Shown here one piece after another: positions 55,207 to 63,006 of a stretch of 64,000 bases of DNA. The translations under genes and the position numbers were made by a program. The notes under the pieces were generated by a model. The model worked only from the letters and a program-made list of their open reading frames with translations. It did no database searches and was not told where the DNA came from. The first letter of the stretch is position 1. Each line of letters begins with the position of its first letter. Origin of the DNA: JAJPJE01 sp963848375 (GTDB taxonomy: Bacteria > Acidobacteriota > Terriglobia > Terriglobales > Acidobacteriaceae); assembly GCA_963848375.1 (NCBI GenBank), contig CAWKDK010000017.1:3461-67460 (forward strand), read 5' to 3'.

Positions 55207-55482
55207 TTACCAACTACCTCCGGCGATCGACGGCACGATCGAGAGCGTGTCCGTCTGCGCAACGGGAGTGTTTTCTTTTTCCATGTAGCGAATGTCTTCG
55301 TCGTTCAGATAAACGTTCACGAACGCGCGCAACTTGCCATCTTCGTTATAGAGATGCTTTTTCAGATCGGGATGCGAGGTAGTCAGATTCTTCAACGCCT
55401 CGCCGACAGTCGCTCCGGGAACATCGACCGCATCTTTCTTATCAGCATACTGCCGCAACGGAGTAGGGATCAGCACTTTCAT
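55207..55482 (-). CDS. CysO-like ubiquitin-fold sulfur carrier ending GGSW
   Basis: This 91-residue beta-grasp protein is of the MoaD/ThiS/CysO family: MKVLIPTPLRQYAD, LRAFVNVYLNDEDIRYMEK, DTLSIVPSIAGGSW. The family needs an exposed terminal Gly-Gly to be adenylated and converted to a thiocarboxylate. Here Ser-Trp follows the Gly-Gly, so processing is likely needed first, presumably by the JAMM protease encoded 51 bases upstream. GGAGAG precedes the ATG. In M. tuberculosis the orthologous carrier sits in an operon with mec+ and cysM. Confidence 0.92.
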   Translation of the reverse strand: MKVLIPTPLRQYADKKDAVDVPGATVGEALKNLTTSHPDLKKHLYNEDGKLRAFVNVYLNDEDIRYMEKENTPVAQTDTLSIVPSIAGGSW

Positions 55483-55533
55483 CGAGTCTCTCCAATCAAT
55501 GATGTCTTGAGGGCGCCGGCGGATTCGCCGCGC

Positions 55534-56043
55534 TTACTTCTCGGGAACTTCCGCCTGCGGCACAGCTGCCTGCGCCGGCGCAGGTACGCCACCCTGCTGA
55601 GCGATGGCCACAAATGTGATCGGCTCATCTTCGAACCGTTTGTCCTCTTCGTCCGCGCCGCGCAACCAGAACGAGTTCGTGTCGACGGACTTGGCCTTGT
55701 CCACGCGCGTGATCACGTACGAGCAGCCGATCCAGTGCGCCTCGGCGAAATCCGTTTTCGACCACTGCGCCGGACAATCCGGGTGCGAATGATAGAAGCC
55801 CACAATGTCGAGTCCTTGCTCACGTCCTTGCCGCTGTATGCGCACCAGATCTCGCGGATCAATGTAAAAGCGGTCCTGCGGACGATCCTCACGCGTGTTC
55901 TGGCAGCGGATCGTGGTGCTCACGATGCGATGATCGCCATCTTCATTCATGGTGCCCAGCAGCACGCCGCAACACTCGTGCGGATAGGTATCTTCCCCGT
56001 GCCGCCGAATCTCATCGTAGTCCGATTGTTTGAATTCAAGCAT
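55534..56043 (-). CDS. JAMM/MPN metalloprotease (Mec+-like)
   Basis: This 169-residue MPN protein has the JAMM zinc site: HECCGVLLG (Glu), then GFYHSHPDCPAQWSKTD, giving H-x-H and the Asp ten residues on. Mycobacterial Mec+ cuts the newly made cysteine from the CysO-cysteine adduct, and QbsD-type JAMM proteases trim the tail of a related carrier. Either job, or both, is possible here since the carrier has a two-residue tail. A Pro/Ala-rich C-terminus is disordered. It lies five bases after cysM. Confidence 0.92.
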   Translation of the reverse strand: MLEFKQSDYDEIRRHGEDTYPHECCGVLLGTMNEDGDHRIVSTTIRCQNTREDRPQDRFYIDPRDLVRIQRQGREQGLDIVGFYHSHPDCPAQWSKTDFAEAHWIGCSYVITRVDKAKSVDTNSFWLRGADEEDKRFEDEPITFVAIAQQGGVPAPAQAAVPQAEVPEK

Positions 56044-56048
56044 CGATT

Positions 56049-57035
56049 CTAAATCCCGCCACCTGCGAGCAGAGTCTCCTCGTCCCAGAATCTCTCGCTG
56101 AGATATTTATCCGCTCCATCCGGCAGCACCATCACAATGACTGCCTTCTGGCTGGCCTTGACCGCTTCGCGCGCGACTCGCAAGGCGCCAACCACGGCTG
56201 CACCGCCGGATATACCCACCAGCAGACCTTCGTCCCGCGCCAATTGCCTCACCATTGCGTGCGCGTCTTCGGTAGAGATCCCCAGATCTTCATCTGCCAA
56301 TTTAGGATCATAAATGGCGGGCACGATTGCTGTCGCCATATGCTTCGCGCCCTCGATGCCATGAAAAGCGGAATCCGGCTGCAACGAAATGCAACGGATC
56401 TTTGGATTCAGCTCCTTCAACCTGCGACTGGTCCCGACGAACGTTCCGCTAGTGCCAAGCATGGCCACAAAGTGAGTGATGCGTTCGTCGGTCTGTTCCC
56501 AAATCTCATTCGCGGTGCCGCGATAATGCGCGCGCCAATTGGCATCGTTCCCATACTGATTGGCGTAAAAATATTTCTCTGGCGACGCGGCGTAGAGCTC
56601 ATGCGCCTTGCGCAGCGCGCCGTCGGAACCTTCCGCTGGATCGGTATAAATGATCTCCACGCCATAGGCTTTCAGAATGCGTTTGCGTTCTTCCGAGGCG
56701 TTCTTCGGCAGGCAGAGCGTGACGCCAAATCCTTCGGCCGCTCCGATCATCGCGTACGCAATACCGGTGTTACCGCTGGTCGAGTCCAGTAGCCGCTGTC
56801 CGGGCTGGAATTGACCCGATGACCGGCCTGTGCGCACGATGCTCGCCGCGGCACGATCTTTGACAGAGCCGCCGGGATTGAACCACTCTGCTTTCGCGAG
56901 TAGTTCGACACCTGGAAGCTCCTGGCTCAATCGCTCCAGGCGCAACAAGGGCGTGTTGCCGATTGTCTCGAGCAGCTTCGAGCCAAGCTTTCGTGCGGGC
57001 AGGACTATTTCCGTGTTTTTGTGCACAACGTGCAT
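56049..57035 (-). CDS. cysM: Cysteine synthase, CysM type (CysO-dependent)
   Basis: This 328-residue PLP enzyme has TIGNTPLLRLERLS, the lysine anchor in WFNPGGSVKDRAAASIV, STSGNTGIAYAMIGAAEG (substrate Asn/Ser loop) and AMLGTSGTFVGTSRRLKEL (phosphate-binding GTSGT). In the M. tuberculosis system CysM uses O-phosphoserine and CysO thiocarboxylate. The C-terminus ends GGGI, resembling mobile-loop ends of that type. It is first in the operon, with the JAMM protease, carrier and MoeZ-like genes following within 51 bases of each other. Confidence 0.92.
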   Translation of the reverse strand: MHVVHKNTEIVLPARKLGSKLLETIGNTPLLRLERLSQELPGVELLAKAEWFNPGGSVKDRAAASIVRTGRSSGQFQPGQRLLDSTSGNTGIAYAMIGAAEGFGVTLCLPKNASEERKRILKAYGVEIIYTDPAEGSDGALRKAHELYAASPEKYFYANQYGNDANWRAHYRGTANEIWEQTDERITHFVAMLGTSGTFVGTSRRLKELNPKIRCISLQPDSAFHGIEGAKHMATAIVPAIYDPKLADEDLGISTEDAHAMVRQLARDEGLLVGISGGAAVVGALRVAREAVKASQKAVIVMVLPDGADKYLSERFWDEETLLAGGGI

Positions 57036-57357
57036 GTGTTCGGAATCGGCGAAACGAGGCGGACCCCACGTCCGACACTATATTCAGAGTACTGAAAACG
57101 ACGGGCTCAGCGCCAATCTGCTGAGTTTTGAACACAGCTCCGGCGGAATTCAGCCCTCTACTCGCAAATATTCTCTGTTCAATGGATGCCCGCGGACCTG
57201 CGCAAGCGTCAAATTCTGCAGCACTTAACTGTGCGGATCGGAACCACTGAGTTGAGGTTACCTAAGGGGCCGCACTGACGGCAGTTGCCCAAGTATCCCG
57301 CAGTCGGGCCATCATGGTATGGTTTGGTAGAAATTTTCCGAGAAGGTTTACCGATAA
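57036..57357. other. Divergent intergenic region
   Basis: About 320 bases separate cysM (leftward) from the hypothetical gene at 57358 (rightward) and hold both promoters. No RNA element, operator palindrome or repeat was recognised; in particular I see no T-box or SAM-type features. Confidence 0.4.
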
Positions 57358-57840
57358 ATGGGACAGCAGATCGCAACCCGCACTTATGAAGACGCCGTAG
57401 CCTGGCTGAAAGATCACGGCTTCGACATCCTGGAAGCGCCTGGCGTACAGAACCGCGTGTTTATAAAGAAGAACAATTGTTCCGCGGCGATCGAAGCGAC
57501 GGCCGACGGCGGCGTGAAGATCTTCGCTTATCCCGGGTTCCTGATCGGCGGCGAGATCGCCAAGCTCATTAATAAGGGATACCAGCAGTTCCTGAAGACG
57601 ACGAAGACTGAGGTCGCGGCTACGGCTGATCACCTCAAGACGCTTCACCAGTTCACAGAGGAATTGAAAGAAGCGCTCGGCGCCACCAGCCTTTATAACG
57701 AATCCCTCGGCACGGTCAGTGAAGAGTACAACTACGATCGCGTGAAGGATCGCGCTGAACCGACCACGGATCGGCCCAAGCGTCCGTGGGAAACGAAGGC
57801 TGCCGCAAAGAAAGCAACACGCACAAAGCAGCGCGCCTAA
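57358..57840 (+). CDS. Conserved hypothetical protein with basic disordered tail
   Basis: This 160-residue cytosolic protein has a mixed alpha/beta N-terminal ~95 residues (RTYEDAVAWLKDHGFDIL, NRVFIKKNNCSAAIEATADG), with a lone cysteine. The next ~30 are helical (LHQFTEELKEALG) and a Lys/Arg/Ala tail ends TRTKQRA. No family was recognised. GAAGG about twelve bases upstream supports ATG 57358. Its stop overlaps that of the convergent UDP-glucose dehydrogenase. Confidence 0.6.
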   Translation: MGQQIATRTYEDAVAWLKDHGFDILEAPGVQNRVFIKKNNCSAAIEATADGGVKIFAYPGFLIGGEIAKLINKGYQQFLKTTKTEVAATADHLKTLHQFTEELKEALGATSLYNESLGTVSEEYNYDRVKDRAEPTTDRPKRPWETKAAAKKATRTKQRA

Positions 57841-59244
57841 CTCGCCTTTCTGAGTTGCGGAACGTGCTTCGGACTTTTCCTGGGGAACGCATCCGGGCGC
57901 CCAACGCTGTAGTACATGAATCCCCGCTCCGCCATCATCTCCCGATCGTAAAGATTGCGCCCGTCGACAACGATGGGATATTTCAGGATGCGTCGCAAGC
58001 GCTGCAAGTCCAGAGCAGCAAACTCCTCCCAGTCACTCAGTAGAAGAAGCGCATCGGCATTTTCAGCCGCGTCGTATACGCTCTCGGCGAAGGTCACTCG
58101 CTCCTGCAGCAGCTCACGGCATTTCGGCATGGCCGCCGGATCGTAGGCCGCCACCTCGCAGCCCTCGCGAAGCAGTAGTTCGATCATCGCGATTGCCGGC
58201 GACTCACGCACATCGTCGGTCCCGCCTTTAAATGCCAGTCCGAGCACGGCAAGACGCTTTCCCTTCAGCGTCCAAAGCGCATTGCGGACTTTGCGCAGGA
58301 AGCGCCGGCATTGCTCTTCGTTGATGCGGATCACTTCATCCAGCAACCGGAAGTCGTAGCCGCTTTCACGGGCGACAGCGCGGAAAGCTTTCAAGTCTTT
58401 GGGGAAACAGGAACCGCCGTAGCCGATTCCGGGACTGAGAAAGCGGTCGCCAATGCGCGCGTCGCTACCCATCCCGGCACACACCTGCTCAATGTCGGCG
58501 TCAACGCCTTCACAGATATTCGCTACCGCATTGATGAATGAAATCTTCATCGCCAGGAAAGCGTTAGAGGCCTGCTTGATTAGTTCGGCACTGCGGGCAC
58601 TCGTCTCGATCAACCGAGTAGGAATCCGCGCCTGATCAGGCTCGGGAATCGCATCTTTCCGGCGCGCGTAGGAACCGTCGGTGAGGGGCTGGTAGATCTC
58701 GCGAAGGAGACGGGCCCCGCGTTCGCTGTTTGCGCCCACCACGATGCGGTCGGGGAACAAGAAATCTGTAACCGCCGTGCCCTCGCGCAGAAATTCCGGA
58801 TTTGAGGCGATCTCGAAGGAGTTTTCCGGGCGCGCCATTCAGAAGCATGATTCGCCGCATCCACTCGCTGGTGCAGACGGGCACAGTACTCTTCTGCACT
58901 ACCAGCTTGTATTCGTTCACCGATCGCGAGAGCTCCCGTGCTACTGCCTCCACGTCGGAGAGATCGCAATCGCCACTCTCAGTGGAGGGCGTACCGACGG
59001 CGACGAAAATCACTGCGCTGCTTTGTACGGCGTCAGCAAGAGAGGATGTAAACGTCAGGCGAGTTCCGCAATGCCGTGCCAGCAACTCCGGGAGAAAGCG
59101 TTCATGAATCGGCGTTTCACCGCGCTGCAGCGCCTCTATTTTCGCCGGATCGCTATCGACGCAGATGACCTGTTGTCCAAGTTCCGCGAGGCAGGCTGAA
59201 GCGACCAGCCCCACATAGCCAGATCCCACGACTGTAACTTTCAT
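57837..59244 (-). CDS. UDP-glucose 6-dehydrogenase (frameshifted)
   Basis: ATG 59244 starts MKVTVVGSGYVGLVASACLA, the NAD-binding Rossmann fold. Then come VFVAVGTPSTESGDCDLSDV and VVQKSTVPVCTSEWMRRIML. At 58828-58830 an extra base in a GGG/CCC run shifts the frame; homology resumes as PENSFEIASNPEFLREGTAV. The active-site cysteine is in GIGYGGSCFPKDLKA and the C-terminal domain in GLAFKGGTDDVRESPA. It makes UDP-glucuronate for polysaccharides. Restored length is ~469 residues. The shift looks like a sequencing insertion. Confidence 0.9.
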
Positions 59245-59443
59245 GTCTCCAAGCACCCTTTGGAGTGAGTCGCGCGGGAGGGCGCCGATTCCTTTGTTGA
59301 TGCCCTGCTTACCGGATGAGATGTAAGTAGAACAAGCTGGGCGAGCAATGATTGCGGGCAAAATCAGCGTGCCAGAGGTAGCTCGCTCCATTTATGCTGT
59401 TCAGGTCTTCCCTTTCGTTGTCCCTTTTGCAAGGAGAACTCTC

Positions 59444-59863
59444 ATGGCGTCGCCAAGCTTTTACGAGGATCGGCAGGCGATACGTAAGCTGCTCGACACC
59501 ATCAATCAAGCGTGGTTGAACGGTCCACTCGACCAGATGGAAGCAACTCTCGCCACCTGCTTCCACGAAAACATGATCATCAAGGGGCCTGGCTTGCGTG
59601 AACTATGCCGTGGACGCGTCGCTTGCGCGCGCAGCTACAAGGAATTCGTCGAGCAATCGAAGATTATCGATTGCAAGCTGTCGCCGCCGGAGATCGACGT
59701 TTCCGGCAACACAGCTGCCTCCACTCTCTCGTGGACCATGACGTACGAAATGCACGGCAAGCGCCGCCGCGAATCAGGAGAAGACTTTTTTGTGTTCACG
59801 CGTGAAGACGAGCGCTGGTGGGCACACTGGCGAGTGATTCTGGTGACGCGGGAAGAAAAGTAA
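59444..59863 (+). CDS. SnoaL/DUF4440-like NTF2-fold protein
   Basis: The start is ATG 59444, behind AAGGAG, giving 139 residues. Helices (YEDRQAIRKLLDTINQAWLN, ATLATCFHENMIIKGPGL) precede a curved beta sheet (ASTLSWTMTYEMHGKRRRES, DFFVFTREDERWWAHWRVIL). This is the NTF2-like cone fold of the SnoaL/DUF4440 group, which includes small enzymes and binding proteins; there is no catalytic residue I can assign. The cysteine in TCFHENM is notable but unexplained. It lies between two leftward genes. Confidence 0.72.
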   Translation: MASPSFYEDRQAIRKLLDTINQAWLNGPLDQMEATLATCFHENMIIKGPGLRELCRGRVACARSYKEFVEQSKIIDCKLSPPEIDVSGNTAASTLSWTMTYEMHGKRRRESGEDFFVFTREDERWWAHWRVILVTREEK

Positions 59864-59935
59864 CGGGGCGCAAGATGGAGGCGCTCATCCCGAAAGTGGT
59901 GGTTCCTCTGACAACTAACAACCAACAACTGCCAA

Positions 59936-61450
59936 CTACTTCGCTCCTGCCAGTTCCACCACCACGTCGTACAGCACCTTGGGCCCGTGCTTCACCTCTT
60001 CCACGCGGATACGCTCGTTGTTCCCGTGCTCGCTCGCACCCTCTTCTTCGGTCGCGGTAAACGGCGAGAATCCGTAGCTCACCACTCCCAACTGCCGGAA
60101 GCGCTGGTTCTCCGTGTACCCGCCCGACAATCTTGGCACCACCGGAGCTCCGGGATAATAGTGCGCCATCACCGTGCGGATCGAACGGAACAACTCGGTG
60201 TCCATGGGAGACGCGTTCGCCACCTCGAAACTGTCTTTCAGCGGAGTCACGGTGACATTCGTATCGGCCACTACCTGACGAATCTTCTCGAGGAACTTGA
60301 TTGGATCTTCTCCTGGGAGCAGCCGGACATCCAGATTCGCCCAAGCCTGCGGAGGGATCACGTTCGTCTGCTCCGACCCGCCCATCATGGTCAGCGAAAT
60401 GGTATTGCGAAAGAGGAAGTTCAGCGACTCATCCTGGCTGATCATCTCCCGAAAACCCGGGTCTTTCATCGCCCGCCGTATATCGCGGAATTTCGGCGCC
60501 AGCGAGGGTGGCTGCATGGGGGCCAGTTGCCGCATGAACTCTTCCATGACCGGGATCACTTTGATCTCGGTCTGATAGCTCTGCACCCGTGAGAGCGCCT
60601 GCACAAGCCGGTTAGGCGCGGATTCCGGGTTCGGACGCGATCCGTGCCCAGGTTTTCCATTTGCCACCAGATGCAACCAGAACGGAGATTTCTCGGCCAC
60701 GTCGAGTCCGATGTACTTCACTTTGTTGTCGACGAGCGGATTCTCTCCGCCTTCGGTGATTAGAAACTCGGCATTTTCCAGAAGCTCGCGATGGTTGGCG
60801 ATCATCCAGTCGGTGCCGCTGTCGTCCACTTCTTCGTCGGAAGTCGCAAGAAAGATGATGTCGCGATCGAGCGGAACTTTCTCGCGCTTCAACATGGTCA
60901 TCACGACCAGGTGCGCCAGGCCTTCGCTCTTCATGTCCTGCGCCCCGCGGCCATACATCACTCCGTCGACAATTTCGGCGCTGAAGGGCGGGACCTTCCA
61001 CTGCGAGGGATCACTGGTGACCACATCCATATGGCTGAGCATGATGAAGGGACGCTTGGGATTGGGCACCGTGGCCGGAAGTCGCGCCCAGATGTTGCCG
61101 CGCCCCGGACGATACTCGAACGTCTGATTCTCGATGCCTTCTTCGTCGAGGATGCGCTTGAAGAACGCTACTGCCTTCGCTTCATTCCCCGGAGGATTGG
61201 TGGTGTCGATGCGGAGATACTCCTGCATCCAGTTCACGGCCAGCGTCTCGTACTGATTCAGCCGTTCCGGGGGGATCTCATCCGAGGCCATTGAGGTTTT
61301 CGGATCGGTTTTCGGAACGACGTTCGGAGTCGCCTGTGACCACGCACCGCAGGAAAGAACGATGACAGCTGCCGCCACGGGTACCCACCGCGCCAGGGCC
61401 AGCCAGACTTTGCAAGAAGAATGAAGAAAAGTGCCTATTTTATTGGGCAT
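59936..61450 (-). CDS. Secreted M20-family metallopeptidase
   Basis: From ATG 61450 the precursor has ~504 residues. A long leader ending near LSCGAWSQA is followed by a ~30-residue linker. Zinc-ligand motifs of M20 peptidases are complete: FIMLSHMDVV (His, Asp), YGRGAQDMKS (Asp), SDEEVDDSGT (Glu-Glu), EGGENP, and a late EEEGASEHGNNERI (His). A dimerisation-like lid domain lies in between (GKPGHGSRP). These are carboxypeptidase or aminoacylase-type enzymes; activity cannot be fixed. It belongs to the extracellular/periplasmic group found beside dipeptide-degrading systems in Acidobacteria. Confidence 0.88.
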   Translation of the reverse strand: MPNKIGTFLHSSCKVWLALARWVPVAAAVIVLSCGAWSQATPNVVPKTDPKTSMASDEIPPERLNQYETLAVNWMQEYLRIDTTNPPGNEAKAVAFFKRILDEEGIENQTFEYRPGRGNIWARLPATVPNPKRPFIMLSHMDVVTSDPSQWKVPPFSAEIVDGVMYGRGAQDMKSEGLAHLVVMTMLKREKVPLDRDIIFLATSDEEVDDSGTDWMIANHRELLENAEFLITEGGENPLVDNKVKYIGLDVAEKSPFWLHLVANGKPGHGSRPNPESAPNRLVQALSRVQSYQTEIKVIPVMEEFMRQLAPMQPPSLAPKFRDIRRAMKDPGFREMISQDESLNFLFRNTISLTMMGGSEQTNVIPPQAWANLDVRLLPGEDPIKFLEKIRQVVADTNVTVTPLKDSFEVANASPMDTELFRSIRTVMAHYYPGAPVVPRLSGGYTENQRFRQLGVVSYGFSPFTATEEEGASEHGNNERIRVEEVKHGPKVLYDVVVELAGAK

Positions 61451-61747
61451 TCGAGTTCTCAAAGCTATCAAAACTGCCGATCTAGCCCGCAAACGGGCTG
61501 ATAGAAATTACGCGAATTCAGCCTTTCCTACCCATCCAAGGCATCGTATGACTTTCGATGCCACACCGCAGCAATTGATACTAAAGGACTTATGGACGTT
61601 CTGTCGCTCTGAAATTTGGCCCTTTGATTGTTAATTACTCCTAACGAGAGCGTCTGCAGCGCCAGAGACTTACTTCCTCTGGCAGCGCATAAGGACAGGA
61701 GCCGCCACCGCGGCATAAAGAACGCTCGCCGAACCGGAGGAATTGCA

Positions 61748-62710
61748 ATGAAGATTCAAAGCTTAATGGTGCTACCGCTCGCAGCCGCTCTAATGGCGCC
61801 CGCTTTCGCGCAGCAAGCTCCCGCAACCAGCAGCCCGAGCCAGCCTGCAGCCACGACCAGCTCGAGCGCAGCTGCTACCACTTCTGATCAGAACACCTCG
61901 GCCCTTCAGCCGTTGGTGCCTGATACCCACGAAGGATTCTGGGGGAAGATGAACCCCTTCGCCCGCAAGAAATATGTTCAGAAGCAGATGTCGCCGATCC
62001 GCGATCGCGTGAACGAGCTGGATGAACTGACCGCTTCGAACACCAAGTCGATCAAGGACGTCGACGCCCGCGCCACGGAAGGTATCCGCCAGGCATCGGC
62101 GAAAGCCGATCAGGCCGACCAGCACGCCGTGGATGCCGGCAACCGCGCCCAGCAGGCGCAGATGACCGCGCAGCAGGCCAGCCAACATCTGCAGACCGTG
62201 CAGACGGCTGTCACCAATCTTGACCAGTATCAGGCCAGCACCGATGCTGAGCTTCGCTTCCGTCCCGGCCAAACCGTGCTGAGCACGAAGGCGAAAGAAG
62301 CGCTCGATCAGATTGCCGACTCGGTAAAGGATCAGCGCGGCTACATCATCGAAGTGCAGGGATTCGCCCCGGGCGCTAGCCAGGCTTCCATCGCCTCGTC
62401 GCAGAAGATGGCTGACTCGGTCGTCCGTTACCTGGTTGTGGATCATCAGGTTCCGGTCTATCGCATCTACACCCTCGGAATGGGCAATGCGAAAGCAACG
62501 CCTTCTGCCCAGACCGAACAGACCGATGCCAACGGTAAGGCCGTAAAGCCCTATCGCGGTGCACGCGTTCAGGTCACAGTGCTGAAGAACAGCGGCGTCG
62601 AGTCGCTGAACAGTCAGGCTATGGCAACTCCGGCTGGCCAACCAGCCGCCACGACACCTCAGGCAGCGCCATCGCAGTCCTCCCCCAATAGTTCGGCGCA
62701 GCCTCAGTAG
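61748..62710 (+). CDS. OmpA-domain outer-membrane/peptidoglycan-associated protein
   Basis: This 320-residue precursor has a GGAGG seven bases before its ATG. A signal peptide (LMVLPLAAALMAPAFA) precedes a Ser/Thr/Ala linker. A helical coiled coil of Ala/Gln heptads (ASAKADQADQHAVDAGNRAQ) leads to an OmpA-like domain (~180-290) with LRFRPGQTVLSTKAKEALDQ, IIEVQGFAPGAS and RGARVQVTVLK. Residues contacting peptidoglycan in OmpA appear partly retained. It should link the outer membrane to the cell wall. A strong hairpin terminator follows. Confidence 0.85.
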   Translation: MKIQSLMVLPLAAALMAPAFAQQAPATSSPSQPAATTSSSAAATTSDQNTSALQPLVPDTHEGFWGKMNPFARKKYVQKQMSPIRDRVNELDELTASNTKSIKDVDARATEGIRQASAKADQADQHAVDAGNRAQQAQMTAQQASQHLQTVQTAVTNLDQYQASTDAELRFRPGQTVLSTKAKEALDQIADSVKDQRGYIIEVQGFAPGASQASIASSQKMADSVVRYLVVDHQVPVYRIYTLGMGNAKATPSAQTEQTDANGKAVKPYRGARVQVTVLKNSGVESLNSQAMATPAGQPAATTPQAAPSQSSPNSSAQPQ

Positions 62711-62734
62711 GATCGGGCTCAGCCTGTATCCTCG

Positions 62735-62770
62735 AATCCCCATCGCGTGAAAGCGCGGTGGGGATTTTAG
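62735..62770 (+). terminator. Rho-independent terminator after the OmpA-domain gene
   Basis: AATCCCCATCGCG pairs with CGCGGTGGGGATT (one mismatch) around a six-base loop and runs straight into TTTTAGTTTTT. It ends transcription about 25-60 bases past the stop codon. Confidence 0.85.
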
Positions 62771-62892
62771 TTTTTAGGTGCCGCGAACAATTCTGCCCGC
62801 ACACCAGCCTCATTGCTTGTCATCACGAGGTCGCGCAGCGACCGAGGGATCTGCATTTCGACTGCTTCTATCGCAGGCCACTTCCTGGTGCC

Positions 62893-62925
62893 TTCCTCTG
62901 TGCCTCCGTGGTGAAAACGTCCTCG
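62893..62925. repeat. CACC-(A/G)C-GGAG word repeat, copy 3 (inverted)
   Basis: On the minus strand TTTTCACCACGGAGGCACAG continues as AGGAAGG, matching copies at 39886 and 47814. It follows an unrelated-looking but repeat-like stretch (CACGAGGTCGCGCAGCGACC at 62826) often found between acidobacterial genes. Confidence 0.45.
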
Positions 62926-63006
62926 GAGAATCAGGCAAGAACTTCATTCGAATGGGCAAGCTCTCAGGCAGCAACCCGTCTAAACTTCTTCCTGAGGCGA
63001 AGCATC

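Noticed and set aside
57036..57357. Riboswitch or T-box upstream of the cysteine operon
   Set aside because: No T-box sequence, SAM-I core or antiterminator pair was recognisable.
59248..59391. Upstream extension of UDP-glucose dehydrogenase
   Set aside because: The family starts with the Rossmann MKVTVVGSGYVG at 59244; the upstream codons do not match.
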